A DNA stretch of 64,000 nucleotides from Enterovibrio gelatinilyticus (GTDB taxonomy: Bacteria; Pseudomonadota; Gammaproteobacteria; Enterobacterales; Vibrionaceae), in contig NZ_JAJUBC010000019.1 in the NCBI RefSeq assembly GCF_028683095.1, positions 47,727 to 111,726 of the forward strand. Reading direction: 5' to 3'. This document shows, in pieces, positions 27,120-35,171 of this stretch. The notes beneath the pieces are model-generated. The model made no database searches. It was not told the origin of the DNA and saw nothing but the letters and a program-made list of their open reading frames with translations. Made by a program: the position numbers and the translations under genes. How positions within the stretch are numbered: the stretch's first letter is position 1; each line of letters begins with the position of its first letter.

Positions 27120-27150
27120 GTTTCTCATTCTGACAATGAATATGAGAAAC
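27120..27150. promoter_or_regulatory. SypG-type enhancer pair for sypA
   Basis: GTTTCTCAT (27120-27128) and ATGAGAAAC (27142-27150) are perfect inverted copies separated by 13 bp. The left one extends to TTCTCATTCTGACAA, 14 of 15 to TTCTCANNNTGMDWN. The two half sites begin 63 and 75 bp upstream of the -24 element, matching the range seen at the other syp promoters. Confidence 0.7.
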
Positions 27151-27299
27151 ACCTCAGCAGTGTTTCTCGTATATTCACTTTCGCGCTATCTAATGGTAAG
27201 AGATTGATTTCGCTTGTATCAATAATGAACCACTCGTCCACTATTAAAGATAGTGGGGTTTCTTCAAAAAGCGACTTGGGCTTGAGGCAAAAATCTGCG

Positions 27300-29123
27300 T
27301 TATGCGTTGAAACTGATATGTTTTCGTCCCATCCAGTTAGTTATCGCTTCGATCATTGTGTGTTTGTTGACGGGCTTGGCCAGAAAATCGTCCATACCAA
27401 CCTGCCTACATTTATTTCTATCGTGAGCGGTTACGTTTGCAGTCATGGCGAGTATGGGCATAGTTCGCCCTTGTTCGTTGAGATGACGAATCGTCTCACA
27501 CGCGGTAAAACCATCCATTTCAGGCATCTGTAGGTCCATCAGAATCAGCTCATAATGTGAATTCTCGATAGCATCGATGGCTTCTTGTCCATTACACGCC
27601 GTGGAGACGATAAATCCGGCACTCTCCAGCATGGTACGAGCAACGAGTTGATTGGCGGGGTTGTCTTCAACCAACAGAATATTGCCGGGCTTTTCTGTCT
27701 TGAACACTTTCTTCGGTATCTCTTTGATAGAAGACTGCTCTGGGTATTGCATGTCACAAGGCAAAGTAATAGTGAATTCACTGCCAACATTTACCCGACT
27801 TTCAAGCACCAACTCGCCACCAAGCAATTCTACAAGACGCTTAGAGATGGCAAGTCCCATTCCTACCCCCCCATAGGTTCGAGAGAATGTGGGGTCTTTC
27901 TGGGTGAAAGGTTCGAATATGGCTTCTTGGTCGATGGGTGCGATACCTATTCCTGAATCACAAATTTGCAGTTTTAAGCCTGAAGGGTAGGCATGGCTCA
28001 TGGTTAATTCTATTTCGCCTTCTTGCGTGAACTTGAGGGCATTTCCGATAATATTGGTGAGTACTTGAGAGAGCTTGCCTTTGTCAGTATCTGCGATGAT
28101 GCGATGGTTTAATCGTTCATCAAAAATTAACGAAATGTTTTTTGCCGCGGCATTTTTCTCAAACATTGAAAGTACATGCTCGCCCAATTCAGCCACATCA
28201 AATTCTTCGCGTCTTACATCGAGTGAACCAATATCCAATTTGGAGTAATCCAAAATATCGTTTAGTTGGTTTAGCAGCAGGTTAGCTGAATCATCCGCCA
28301 TAGTGGTTAGTACCTTGCAATGTGGCGGCAATGTTTCTTCTTTTAGTATGTCTACTGCGCCCAGAATCGCATTCATCGGGGTTCTAATTTCATGGCTCAT
28401 GGTGGCAATAAACTGGGATTTGGCAATATTGGCAGCCTCAGCGGCTTCTCTGGCCTCACTAAGCTCAAGCTCTCGCTGTTGTTGCTCTTGAATATGTTTG
28501 TCCAACTCGTCGACACAGAGATGTAAACGCGTCATCTCGTTGTAAGTAGAGGCTTGATGATCATGACTGTTTGACAGGCTTTGCAATCGGCGGGAAACAC
28601 GCGCTAATGGCCTGAACACGAGGAAATGAGAGACAACGACAACCAGTGTGCTGAGAATTAAAACCGCCGCGGCTGAAAAGTAACGAATTTGCTGACCATG
28701 CAGTGCGATATCTTGAAGCATTTGTTTTTTGCTCATAGATATTTGCATGAGTCCTATGTGCTTATCGTCGATGCTGACGGGATTGACGAAGTTCAATGCC
28801 ATTGGGTTGTTGTCGTGTGGCTTGTCACCCCATTGCCCTATTTCTAAACCGTCGTTGGTGACGATGGAGACGTAGCAAAGGTCGGGATAGTGTTTAGCCA
28901 TTAACTGTAACTTCTGATTCAAGATCCCTGATTCTTGCGTTGTTATATCTTCTGACAATGCAGAGATTAACGCAGAGAAGTTCGCACGAATTTGCATGTC
29001 CATCCGGCTTTCAAGATAGTTGCGCTCTATCTGCCTGGCGGCATTTCCTGCGAGGTAGCTGATCCCTGCGGTAAGCACGATGACAGACACAATGTATTTC
29101 ACCCAAAGTGATACGTTCTTCAT
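27300..29123 (-). CDS. Hybrid histidine kinase next to sypA
   Basis: About 607 residues from the ATG at 29123, preceded by AAAGGAGG at ideal spacing; a frame extending to 29195 lacks this. Helices near 10-27 and 149-170 flank a small periplasmic sensor. HAMP-like region (about 171-225), HisKA with His244 ([13 protein letters not shown]), HATPase (about 345-465), receiver with ILMDLQMPEMDGF. There is no PAS and no HPt domain. A hybrid kinase without HPt needs a partner, and the SypF HPt is the obvious candidate. It takes a RscS/BinK-like place in the circuit by position, but I cannot call it an orthologue of either. Confidence 0.85.
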   Translation of the reverse strand: MKNVSLWVKYIVSVIVLTAGISYLAGNAARQIERNYLESRMDMQIRANFSALISALSEDITTQESGILNQKLQLMAKHYPDLCYVSIVTNDGLEIGQWGDKPHDNNPMALNFVNPVSIDDKHIGLMQISMSKKQMLQDIALHGQQIRYFSAAAVLILSTLVVVVSHFLVFRPLARVSRRLQSLSNSHDHQASTYNEMTRLHLCVDELDKHIQEQQQRELELSEAREAAEAANIAKSQFIATMSHEIRTPMNAILGAVDILKEETLPPHCKVLTTMADDSANLLLNQLNDILDYSKLDIGSLDVRREEFDVAELGEHVLSMFEKNAAAKNISLIFDERLNHRIIADTDKGKLSQVLTNIIGNALKFTQEGEIELTMSHAYPSGLKLQICDSGIGIAPIDQEAIFEPFTQKDPTFSRTYGGVGMGLAISKRLVELLGGELVLESRVNVGSEFTITLPCDMQYPEQSSIKEIPKKVFKTEKPGNILLVEDNPANQLVARTMLESAGFIVSTACNGQEAIDAIENSHYELILMDLQMPEMDGFTACETIRHLNEQGRTMPILAMTANVTAHDRNKCRQVGMDDFLAKPVNKHTMIEAITNWMGRKHISFNA

Positions 29124-29188
29124 GCCATTTCCTCCTTTGGCGTGATGGTTTAGTTTCATTTTCGCTCTCAATATGACGGTGAAGATGA

Positions 29189-29203
29189 ATGTCATAATGA
29201 GAA
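29189..29203. promoter_or_regulatory. SypG-type enhancer-like site without an obvious promoter
   Basis: The minus strand reads TTCTCATTATGACAT, 14 of 15 to TTCTCANNNTGMDWN and nearly the same as the sypA site. It lies 66 bp upstream of the hybrid kinase ATG. I found no GG-N10-GC element between them. A 16-bp palindrome (29204-29219) adjoins it. Confidence 0.45.
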
Positions 29204-29368
29204 TTTCAGCTAGCTGAAAGACTTTTTAGTGCGTTACAGCCGTTGTTTGTTATCTATGCACTTAGCTTGCCAACCTGCCAGAAACTGACGCTTATAGTTC
29301 AACACGGCTGATGGAGCGAGTTGTGTAGCACGAGGTAAGGAACAGGGGGATGTTTTATCTGATGTTGG

Positions 29369-30871
29369 CTAGCGGGAACTGGCGTTACTATTAGGGCTGG
29401 GCTCAGGCGCTTTGTCACTGTTAGCGTCACCTTCTGATTGTTCGTCAGAATTGCAGTGGTTCTTCGCCGCCAATGCCGCTTCGTTCACTTTGACGTAATG
29501 GGCGACGGAAGCGGTCAATGAAAGCAAAATATAGATAGGCCAAGTGAAACCTTGTGTAAGGAAGGTGCCTGACACACAAAACGCAATCATGCCTGAGAAC
29601 AAACCTTCTGAAATACAGCGCACTACTGGGGGATATGCTTGGGGATTACTCGTTACTATTTGGACGGTTTTTTGCGCTGACCGGAACACAATGAACGTCA
29701 TGGTTAAGAAAGCGGCAAGACCCAAGAAACCTGTTTCACCCAGTACGCCAAACCATGTACTGTGAACCGCATGGTTTAGTCCATCCCAATGTGGCGAGTA
29801 ATAGAAGTAATTAAAGTAAAAATTATTTAGCCCAACGCCCGAGAAAGGGTTGTCGACAGCCATGAAAAAGGCCGCTTCCCAAGCATATAAGCGCCCTTTT
29901 GCTGACTCATCCAACCCATCTTCTGCGGCACCACCAGACTTACGTCCACTGATACCCGCGACCATAAACAATATTAAGCACAATAGGCCGCCGACGCCGA
30001 ACAACAAGGCTTTGGACTTAACGCGACGCCAACCAATTGTGCCTAACGCTGAGAGTATGCCGAGTATGCCACCTCGGCTTTGTGTGCCAATAATGGCAAC
30101 GAACAGCGCAATGGCAGTCACTAAGCCAATAAAGCGGGCTTTTTTGGGCAAACCTGACGTGATGGTGATACTCACTGCAAATGAAAAAGGGAACAAAAGC
30201 ACAAGCGCCAAATCATTAGGATCGCCCAATACCGAACCCAATTCTCGACCCACGGTGACGCGCGTTTCTTCCACCATGCCAATGCCATTCACCTTGTTGA
30301 AAATGGTCACCATGGCAACGGATAAGCCAGATGCGACAATCATAATCAACGCATTTCGATAGTGTCTTTCATGGCACAATAACCAAGCAAGTGCTGGCGT
30401 CATGATGCCGATTTTGATGTAGATGTTCTTGTAGTAAGCAAACGCTTCACCCGTATTACCTGAAAGAGGAATGCCGATGGTGACGAGTGCCAAGAAGACA
30501 TAAAAACTGTTGAGCTCTTTGCTGTGGAACATTTTGATTTTGCCGCTCAGTCCAATATGCCACGCTAACGTTGTAAGAGTGCCTAAAGACAACATGAGAG
30601 GAATCTTCAAGGAATACAAAGGGGCAAAGGCTTCGTGAAGGCGAAAAAACGAGAAAGCGATAAATAGGAGTCCAAGCAGGACAGGTTGTGAAAGGGTGAT
30701 CAGCAGTGCTAAGGGAAGTAGACCGACAACTAACGGGATAATGGGGTGCGGAATGATCAGCCATACCACACACGTCAGCGCGACAAATAACGCAGTCGCG
30801 TGAACGAAATGGGTTCTGAGCCGCACTAGCAGCATGTTTTGCTGATCGCTTATCCAGCGAAGTAGTTGCAT
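29369..30871 (-). CDS. sypL: SypL-like O-antigen ligase/polymerase family protein
   Basis: 500 residues from the ATG at 30871 (a GTG at 30880 is possible, but would lie only 17 nt from the predicted transcript start). About 11 to 12 membrane helices. The periplasmic loop signature NHAVHSTWFGVLGETGFLGL is the Wzy/WaaL motif with the key His. It would polymerise or ligate the exported unit. The cytosolic tail is acidic and low-complexity. In V. fischeri sypL lies between sypK and sypM; here it is the first gene of the cluster, with its own consensus sigma-54 promoter. Confidence 0.85.
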   Translation of the reverse strand: MQLLRWISDQQNMLLVRLRTHFVHATALFVALTCVVWLIIPHPIIPLVVGLLPLALLITLSQPVLLGLLFIAFSFFRLHEAFAPLYSLKIPLMLSLGTLTTLAWHIGLSGKIKMFHSKELNSFYVFLALVTIGIPLSGNTGEAFAYYKNIYIKIGIMTPALAWLLCHERHYRNALIMIVASGLSVAMVTIFNKVNGIGMVEETRVTVGRELGSVLGDPNDLALVLLFPFSFAVSITITSGLPKKARFIGLVTAIALFVAIIGTQSRGGILGILSALGTIGWRRVKSKALLFGVGGLLCLILFMVAGISGRKSGGAAEDGLDESAKGRLYAWEAAFFMAVDNPFSGVGLNNFYFNYFYYSPHWDGLNHAVHSTWFGVLGETGFLGLAAFLTMTFIVFRSAQKTVQIVTSNPQAYPPVVRCISEGLFSGMIAFCVSGTFLTQGFTWPIYILLSLTASVAHYVKVNEAALAAKNHCNSDEQSEGDANSDKAPEPSPNSNASSR

Positions 30872-30906
30872 TAACAGCACTCTTATACTCTGATTACTTT
30901 ATGGTA

Positions 30907-30925
30907 GAGCAAAGTGCGTGCCATG
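30907..30925 (-). promoter_or_regulatory. Sigma-54 promoter of sypL
   Basis: The minus strand reads CATGGCACGCACTTTGCTC: perfect TGGCACG-N4-TTGCT, with GG (complement of 30921-30922) and GC (30909-30910) 10 nt apart. The predicted start is near 30897. No good TTCTCA-type enhancer is visible; the closest palindrome is ATGTCAATTCGACAA at 31029-31043. Confidence 0.85.
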
Positions 30926-30989
30926 AGCTGTCTAGAAAATTAACGCTAATTTATCAATATATTAGTGGCTTTTTTTAAGATGGATAAAA

Positions 30990-31019
30990 GAAAACCGCGC
31001 ATGTCCATACACGGTTTTC
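30990..31019 (-). terminator. Terminator of the aspartoacylase-family gene
   Basis: GAAAACCG (30990-30997) and CGGTTTTC (31012-31019) form a stem. On the minus strand it is followed by TTTTATCC. It separates the upstream hydrolase gene from the sypL promoter. Confidence 0.6.
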
Positions 31020-31079
31020 CTAATTTGCATGTCAATTCGACAAAAGAGCAGCAAACTGTCTTCCGTCACTTATCATGCG

Positions 31080-32096
31080 CTATTCGGGATGAATCAATCG
31101 AATGGTCATGGAGCCTGCCGCACGCATGGATTCCACATTAATGCTCAATACCACCGCTGACTCAGGTGCTCGGTAGTGATGCACTTCTTCACCGAAGCTA
31201 TCGTATTGAATCGCTAAGAGTTGGTCTGTTTCTACATGTTGTAACAGTGAAACTTGCGGTAAAATGAAACCACCTTGAACGGCTTTTAGTGTGGTGACAC
31301 GAGCGCTTTCAATGGCTTTTTCGATAGGTTCAGGCATCCCATCGATCACGTCATAGTGTTTGAAAATGTTCATCGCGCCAGTGACTGTACGCGCAATCAT
31401 CGCTGTGTCGGTGTAACGCCCTACTCCAATTTCAACAGTAATGCTTGGGATGTGGTTTTGATTCCACACCGTTTCAAGTATCCCAGGATCGCCGGGGTCA
31501 TCCAAAATCGCATCAGGGTTCATCAAACGTGCCATTTGAAGGGCATCATCAAGGCGATAATCTGCAAACGCATATAAGGGATATGCCGTGCCTGATGTTT
31601 GGGTATGAAGATCTATGGCTAACTCTGCATTGGGCATGAGTAGCTTGTGCCATATCGTGTACAAATACCGCTGAGGTTCGTTGCCGTTGGCGTTACCAGG
31701 GAAGTGACGGTTGAGGTTGCCACAAGACACATCAGGGTCGGCAGAAAAGAAGTCACGACTGTGGTTAAGCATGCCTGTAAGGTTCACCGTTGGGATGATG
31801 GTTATACACCCTGCGATATCTTGATCTTGTAGCGAGCGTGCTATGGCTTGTGCTGTTAATACGCCGTTGTACTCATCGCCATGCACGCCAGCGGTGATAA
31901 CGATTTTCTTACCGGCTTTTTGACCTTTGAATACCCAAACTGGCAGGTGTTGCGATTGCGCCAGCGCATTCGTAGCAGCGCGAAACCAGAACTTGTGTTG
32001 CCCAGCTTCCAGTGTGGTCACATCCAATGCGCTGATCACCGCCAGCCCGTCGATTTGATTACCTTCAATGATTGTTGTCATACTGCGTGTCGCCAT
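31080..32096 (-). CDS. Succinylglutamate desuccinylase/aspartoacylase-family hydrolase
   Basis: About 338 residues if started at ATG 32096 (ATG 32081 is also possible). A longer frame to 32171 would run through the terminator at 32131-32160 and is rejected. M14-like zinc amidohydrolase: HGDEYNG gives zinc His and Glu, SCGNLNRHFPG the substrate-binding Asn-Arg, DLHTQT the second zinc His, and VEIGVG the catalytic Glu. It should remove an acyl group from an N-acyl amino acid; the exact substrate is unknown. The YfcC-type transporter upstream suggests uptake followed by deacylation. Confidence 0.82.
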   Translation of the reverse strand: MATRSMTTIIEGNQIDGLAVISALDVTTLEAGQHKFWFRAATNALAQSQHLPVWVFKGQKAGKKIVITAGVHGDEYNGVLTAQAIARSLQDQDIAGCITIIPTVNLTGMLNHSRDFFSADPDVSCGNLNRHFPGNANGNEPQRYLYTIWHKLLMPNAELAIDLHTQTSGTAYPLYAFADYRLDDALQMARLMNPDAILDDPGDPGILETVWNQNHIPSITVEIGVGRYTDTAMIARTVTGAMNIFKHYDVIDGMPEPIEKAIESARVTTLKAVQGGFILPQVSLLQHVETDQLLAIQYDSFGEEVHHYRAPESAVVLSINVESMRAAGSMTIRLIHPE

Positions 32097-32130
32097 ACTT
32101 CTATGTGGTTCGAGATAACATTCGATTTGA

Positions 32131-32160
32131 AAAAAGGCGAGATAATCATCTCGCCTTTTT
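32131..32160 (-). terminator. Terminator between the transporter and hydrolase genes
   Basis: AAAAAGGCGAGAT (32131-32143) and ATCTCGCCTTTTT (32148-32160) form a perfect 13-bp stem with a 4-nt loop and T-runs on both sides. It lies 34 nt after the transporter stop and before the hydrolase start, so it may only partly terminate, or the hydrolase may have its own promoter. Confidence 0.88.
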
Positions 32161-32193
32161 AGTGTGCTCATTTTACTTCAGTGCGGTGCTGAC

Positions 32194-33723
32194 TTAGGCA
32201 AAGCCCATCATGTGCGCGCCTACTACCGTGACACTTGCAATGACAAAAAGCAACAGCATAAAGCGCCACACGAACTTGGCCCAGTTGCCCCAATCAATGC
32301 GACAAACACCCAATGTTGCCATCAAAGATGCCGACGTCGGTACGATGATGTTGGTGAAGCCATCGCCCAATTGGAACGCCAATACGGCCACTTGGCGAGA
32401 CACGCCTGCAATATCAGAAAGCGGAGCCAACAACGGCATGGTGAGAGCCGCCTGACCTGATCCCGAAGTCACGAAGAAGTTAAACACAGATTGGAATACG
32501 TACATCAACCAAGCTGCAGCAGCAGAAGGAAGCTCACTAATAGCACTGCCTGCATTGTGCAAGATTGTGTTTAGCACGCTTGGGTCTTCAGAGCCGCCAC
32601 CCAGTAACAGCAATACGCCTTTCGCGAAACCGACCAATAGGGCAGGCGCCAGCATGATGCCCGCACCTTCTTTAAAGGCATCGGCGACATCATTTGCTGT
32701 CATATTGTTGAGTTTGAACAGCATGGCGATAATTGCCACCACAAAGCCCATGGTAAAGAACTGAGAAGCAATCTCTGGAATGTACCAAGCATGAGCGACC
32801 ACACCCCACACTACCCAAATGGTAGTGGCCAGCACGGTTAGAATGACCAGCGTGTCACCAAACCCCCAGCGTGCTTCATTCTCTTCTTGCGCTTTGTCTT
32901 TCAGGTAAGCATCAGAGGCAAAGCTGTAAGATGCTTGCGGATTGGCTTTGATTTTGGAGGCGTACATCATGGTAAAGCCGATACCAATGAGGGTAAATGC
33001 TGCCCACATCACCATGCGGAATGTCATGCCAGATAGAACAGGAACCCCAGCAATACCTTGTGCAATTGCCACTGAAAATGGGTTCATCCATGAGGTGGCG
33101 AAACCGACTTGTGTCGCTACGTAGGTCACCATCACTGTGGTAATACCGTCGTAGCCAAGGCGAACCATCAAAGGCGCGATAATAATGGCAAACGCAACCG
33201 CTTCTTCACCCATACCGAACACGGCGCCGCCGAGTGAGAACAGTGAAAACAACACTGGAATAAACAGCGCTTCACTGCCTTTGGTCTTGTCGATAAGCTT
33301 CAAAATGCCGTTATCAATGGTACCTGTGCGCATCACCACGCCAAACGCACCACCGATGATCAGCATGAACATGATCACGCCAATCGCCGAACCCCATTTG
33401 GAACCTGATACCAGACCTTCAAATGGGAAGTTCATCAAGCCAATGCCGCCGCCAGACGCGAAAAACTGGACTTGGTTGTAAACCACGTCGCCGTTTTCAT
33501 CAGTGACTAAACGGAAAGATTCAGGGTTGATGACGGTGCGGCTTTTTTCAGCGCCATCGACCATGAAAGAAACTTGTTGGCTATCGAATTGACCAACAGG
33601 GATCAAGTAAGTCATAGCGGCAGCGAGAAGGCCCACAATGAAAATCAAAATCAGGGTGTCAGGCATTTGCCATTTCTTTTGGCCTGCCACCTCATCTTGG
33701 GTTTGAACGTGTGTTTGAGACAT
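32194..33723 (-). CDS. YfcC-family (DcuC/ArcD-like) membrane transporter
   Basis: About 509 residues from the ATG at 33723; a longer frame to 33834 has no support. About 12 helices. Family features include GSKWGSAIGVIMFMLIIGGAFGV, the GMGEEAVAFAIIIAPLMVRLGYD segment and the C-terminal TSGSGQAALTMPLLAPLSDIAGV repeat counterpart. YfcC relatives move C4-dicarboxylates, amino acids or their derivatives. The downstream deacylase suggests N-acyl amino acids, but this is inference. Confidence 0.85.
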   Translation of the reverse strand: MSQTHVQTQDEVAGQKKWQMPDTLILIFIVGLLAAAMTYLIPVGQFDSQQVSFMVDGAEKSRTVINPESFRLVTDENGDVVYNQVQFFASGGGIGLMNFPFEGLVSGSKWGSAIGVIMFMLIIGGAFGVVMRTGTIDNGILKLIDKTKGSEALFIPVLFSLFSLGGAVFGMGEEAVAFAIIIAPLMVRLGYDGITTVMVTYVATQVGFATSWMNPFSVAIAQGIAGVPVLSGMTFRMVMWAAFTLIGIGFTMMYASKIKANPQASYSFASDAYLKDKAQEENEARWGFGDTLVILTVLATTIWVVWGVVAHAWYIPEIASQFFTMGFVVAIIAMLFKLNNMTANDVADAFKEGAGIMLAPALLVGFAKGVLLLLGGGSEDPSVLNTILHNAGSAISELPSAAAAWLMYVFQSVFNFFVTSGSGQAALTMPLLAPLSDIAGVSRQVAVLAFQLGDGFTNIIVPTSASLMATLGVCRIDWGNWAKFVWRFMLLLFVIASVTVVGAHMMGFA

Positions 33724-33965
33724 TCCATCATTCTCAATATGAAAGGGGCATAAAATGTCGTTAAAAACGAATAAAAAGTCAATTAATTTAATGTGGTGAG
33801 GGTAGGTAATTGATGAATACTTATTATTGCTCAAATACCAGACGAAATGACTGACTACAAATTAAGCAGGAAATGGGTGTGGCATTGAAGGAAGAGGAGG
33901 TGAATCCAAATGGGAAAATGAAGTGCTATGGAGCTTGCAACAAGGCGATGGGTAGGTGAAATCAA

Positions 33966-33997
33966 AAAGGCTGCGATTGAATAGATACGCAGCCTTT
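33966..33997 (-). terminator. Terminator of the EamA transporter gene
   Basis: AAAGGCTGCG (33966-33975) pairs perfectly with CGCAGCCTTT (33988-33997), and TTTTTGATTT follows on the minus strand. It lies 35 nt after the stop. Confidence 0.82.
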
Positions 33998-34031
33998 GTT
34001 TGTAGAATGATAATCTCAGCTTGATGAGAGA

Positions 34032-34907
34032 TTAGCGTAGCGATAATTTCGGCGCTTTCATCACCAAATACACCGCCATCGCGCAACATGCGAAGCCAAT
34101 TAATGTGGCACCAGAAAAAGCTTCGTCGAAAAACAGCCAACCTTGCAATGCGGCTAATGGCGGAACCAGATAAATGTAAGACGTAACCTTTGACGCTGCA
34201 CCTTGATCAACCATGTAGAGATACAACAAAACCGCCACTACCGACAGCACAAGTACTGACCATAGCATGGTGAGGGAAAAGGTCAGTGTCCATGTCACTT
34301 GCACACCCACAATCAGCCAAACAATCGGTAAGAACACCATGGTTGCCGCAACATATTGCCACATGGCAGAGGCCACCAAATTCATCCCCTGACAGAAGTG
34401 TTTTTGATAAAGAGTCCCGAATGTAATACCAAGGAGGGCTGAGCCAACAAACAAGTAAGCATAAAGTGGTTGTGCATCGATTCCCCAACTCATTTTTCCT
34501 TGAACCACAAAAGCAATACCGATAATCCCGGCAGCGAGTCCTAGCCATTGCGCGGTATTGAGCCTCTCTGAAGAAGTGTTCACGACGATCACCGCAGTGA
34601 GAATGGGTTGAAGCCCAACTAACAAAGATGAAAGGCCAGCTGGCATGCCATGGTCAATGGCGGCAAATACACCTCCTAGATAAAATCCGTGGATTAATAT
34701 CCCTGATGCGAGTGCATGAACAATTTGCATGCCTTTTGGCATCACCGGTTTCATTACCAGCAGAATTGCGATGAATACCAAAACATTCAGTGCCATGCGG
34801 ATCAGCAGAAACGTGGCGGCATTAGAATCAATAAGTCCGAATTTTGCCCCGACAAAGCCCGTACTCCAGAGCAGAACGAAAATAAAGGGTATGGCTTTTT
34901 TTAGCAT
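34032..34907 (-). CDS. EamA/DMT-family exporter
   Basis: 291 residues from ATG 34907 (AAGGA about 10 nt upstream). Ten helices in two EamA repeats; the first begins KKAIPFIFVLLWSTGFVGAKFGL and the second includes TSYIYLVPPLAALQGWLFFDEAF, both typical of the drug/metabolite transporter superfamily (RhaT/YdcZ-like). Probably exports a small metabolite; substrate unknown. Single gene with its own terminator. Confidence 0.83.
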   Translation of the reverse strand: MLKKAIPFIFVLLWSTGFVGAKFGLIDSNAATFLLIRMALNVLVFIAILLVMKPVMPKGMQIVHALASGILIHGFYLGGVFAAIDHGMPAGLSSLLVGLQPILTAVIVVNTSSERLNTAQWLGLAAGIIGIAFVVQGKMSWGIDAQPLYAYLFVGSALLGITFGTLYQKHFCQGMNLVASAMWQYVAATMVFLPIVWLIVGVQVTWTLTFSLTMLWSVLVLSVVAVLLYLYMVDQGAASKVTSYIYLVPPLAALQGWLFFDEAFSGATLIGFACCAMAVYLVMKAPKLSLR

Positions 34908-35101
34908 GGGGGAGCAATCCTTGGCGATAAAATGTGTGCTTTTGCGTAGTGGGGAATTAGAGCGCAACTCGGTGAGCACCACAACCTAAGTTTGGTCAAG
35001 GTTATTGAACGGATTCATCGGGCTAGATGAAGAATGGGAATAGTATCGAGCAGGATTGTAGATATAAAAACGTTAGGTGTGGCTTTGAGTCTGACTCAGA
35101 G

Positions 35102-35123
35102 GCGGGCTGGATAGCCCGCTTTT
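35102..35123 (+). terminator. Orphan plus-strand terminator hairpin
   Basis: GCGGGCT (35102-35108) pairs with AGCCCGC (35113-35119) around GGAT and is followed by TTTT on the plus strand. No plus-strand protein gene ends here; both neighbours are minus-strand. It could end a small RNA started in 34985-35060, but that is speculative. Confidence 0.45.
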
Positions 35124-35171
35124 CGCACAAAATGAAGGTCAGCGTGGGATCTAAAACGCTAGTAATGTTAT

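Larger units (their letters stand above)
27010..27299. other. sypA control region
   Basis: 290 bp between the hybrid kinase gene and sypA. It holds the sigma-54 promoter (27044-27062) and a 31-bp inverted repeat carrying SypG-type half sites (27120-27150). An open frame on the plus strand (27084-27533) runs through it but looks non-coding and overlaps the kinase gene. Confidence 0.7.

Noticed and set aside
27084..27533. 149-codon plus-strand open frame across the sypA promoter
   Set aside because: It covers the sigma-54 promoter upstream sequences and the end of the hybrid kinase gene, with no family resemblance.
27300..29123. Direct call of the extra kinase as RscS
   Set aside because: RscS has PAS and HPt domains and a different length; only position and general type agree.
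29105..29188. Sigma-54 promoter for the hybrid kinase near the enhancer-like site
   Set aside because: No GG and GC pair with 10-nt spacing in the right orientation was found.
29850..30362. 170-codon plus-strand open frame opposite sypL
   Set aside because: Low-complexity Pro/Asn-rich product antisense to membrane-helix codons; a usual by-product of hydrophobic genes.
32097..32171. N-terminal extension of the aspartoacylase-family gene
   Set aside because: It would run through a perfect terminator hairpin.
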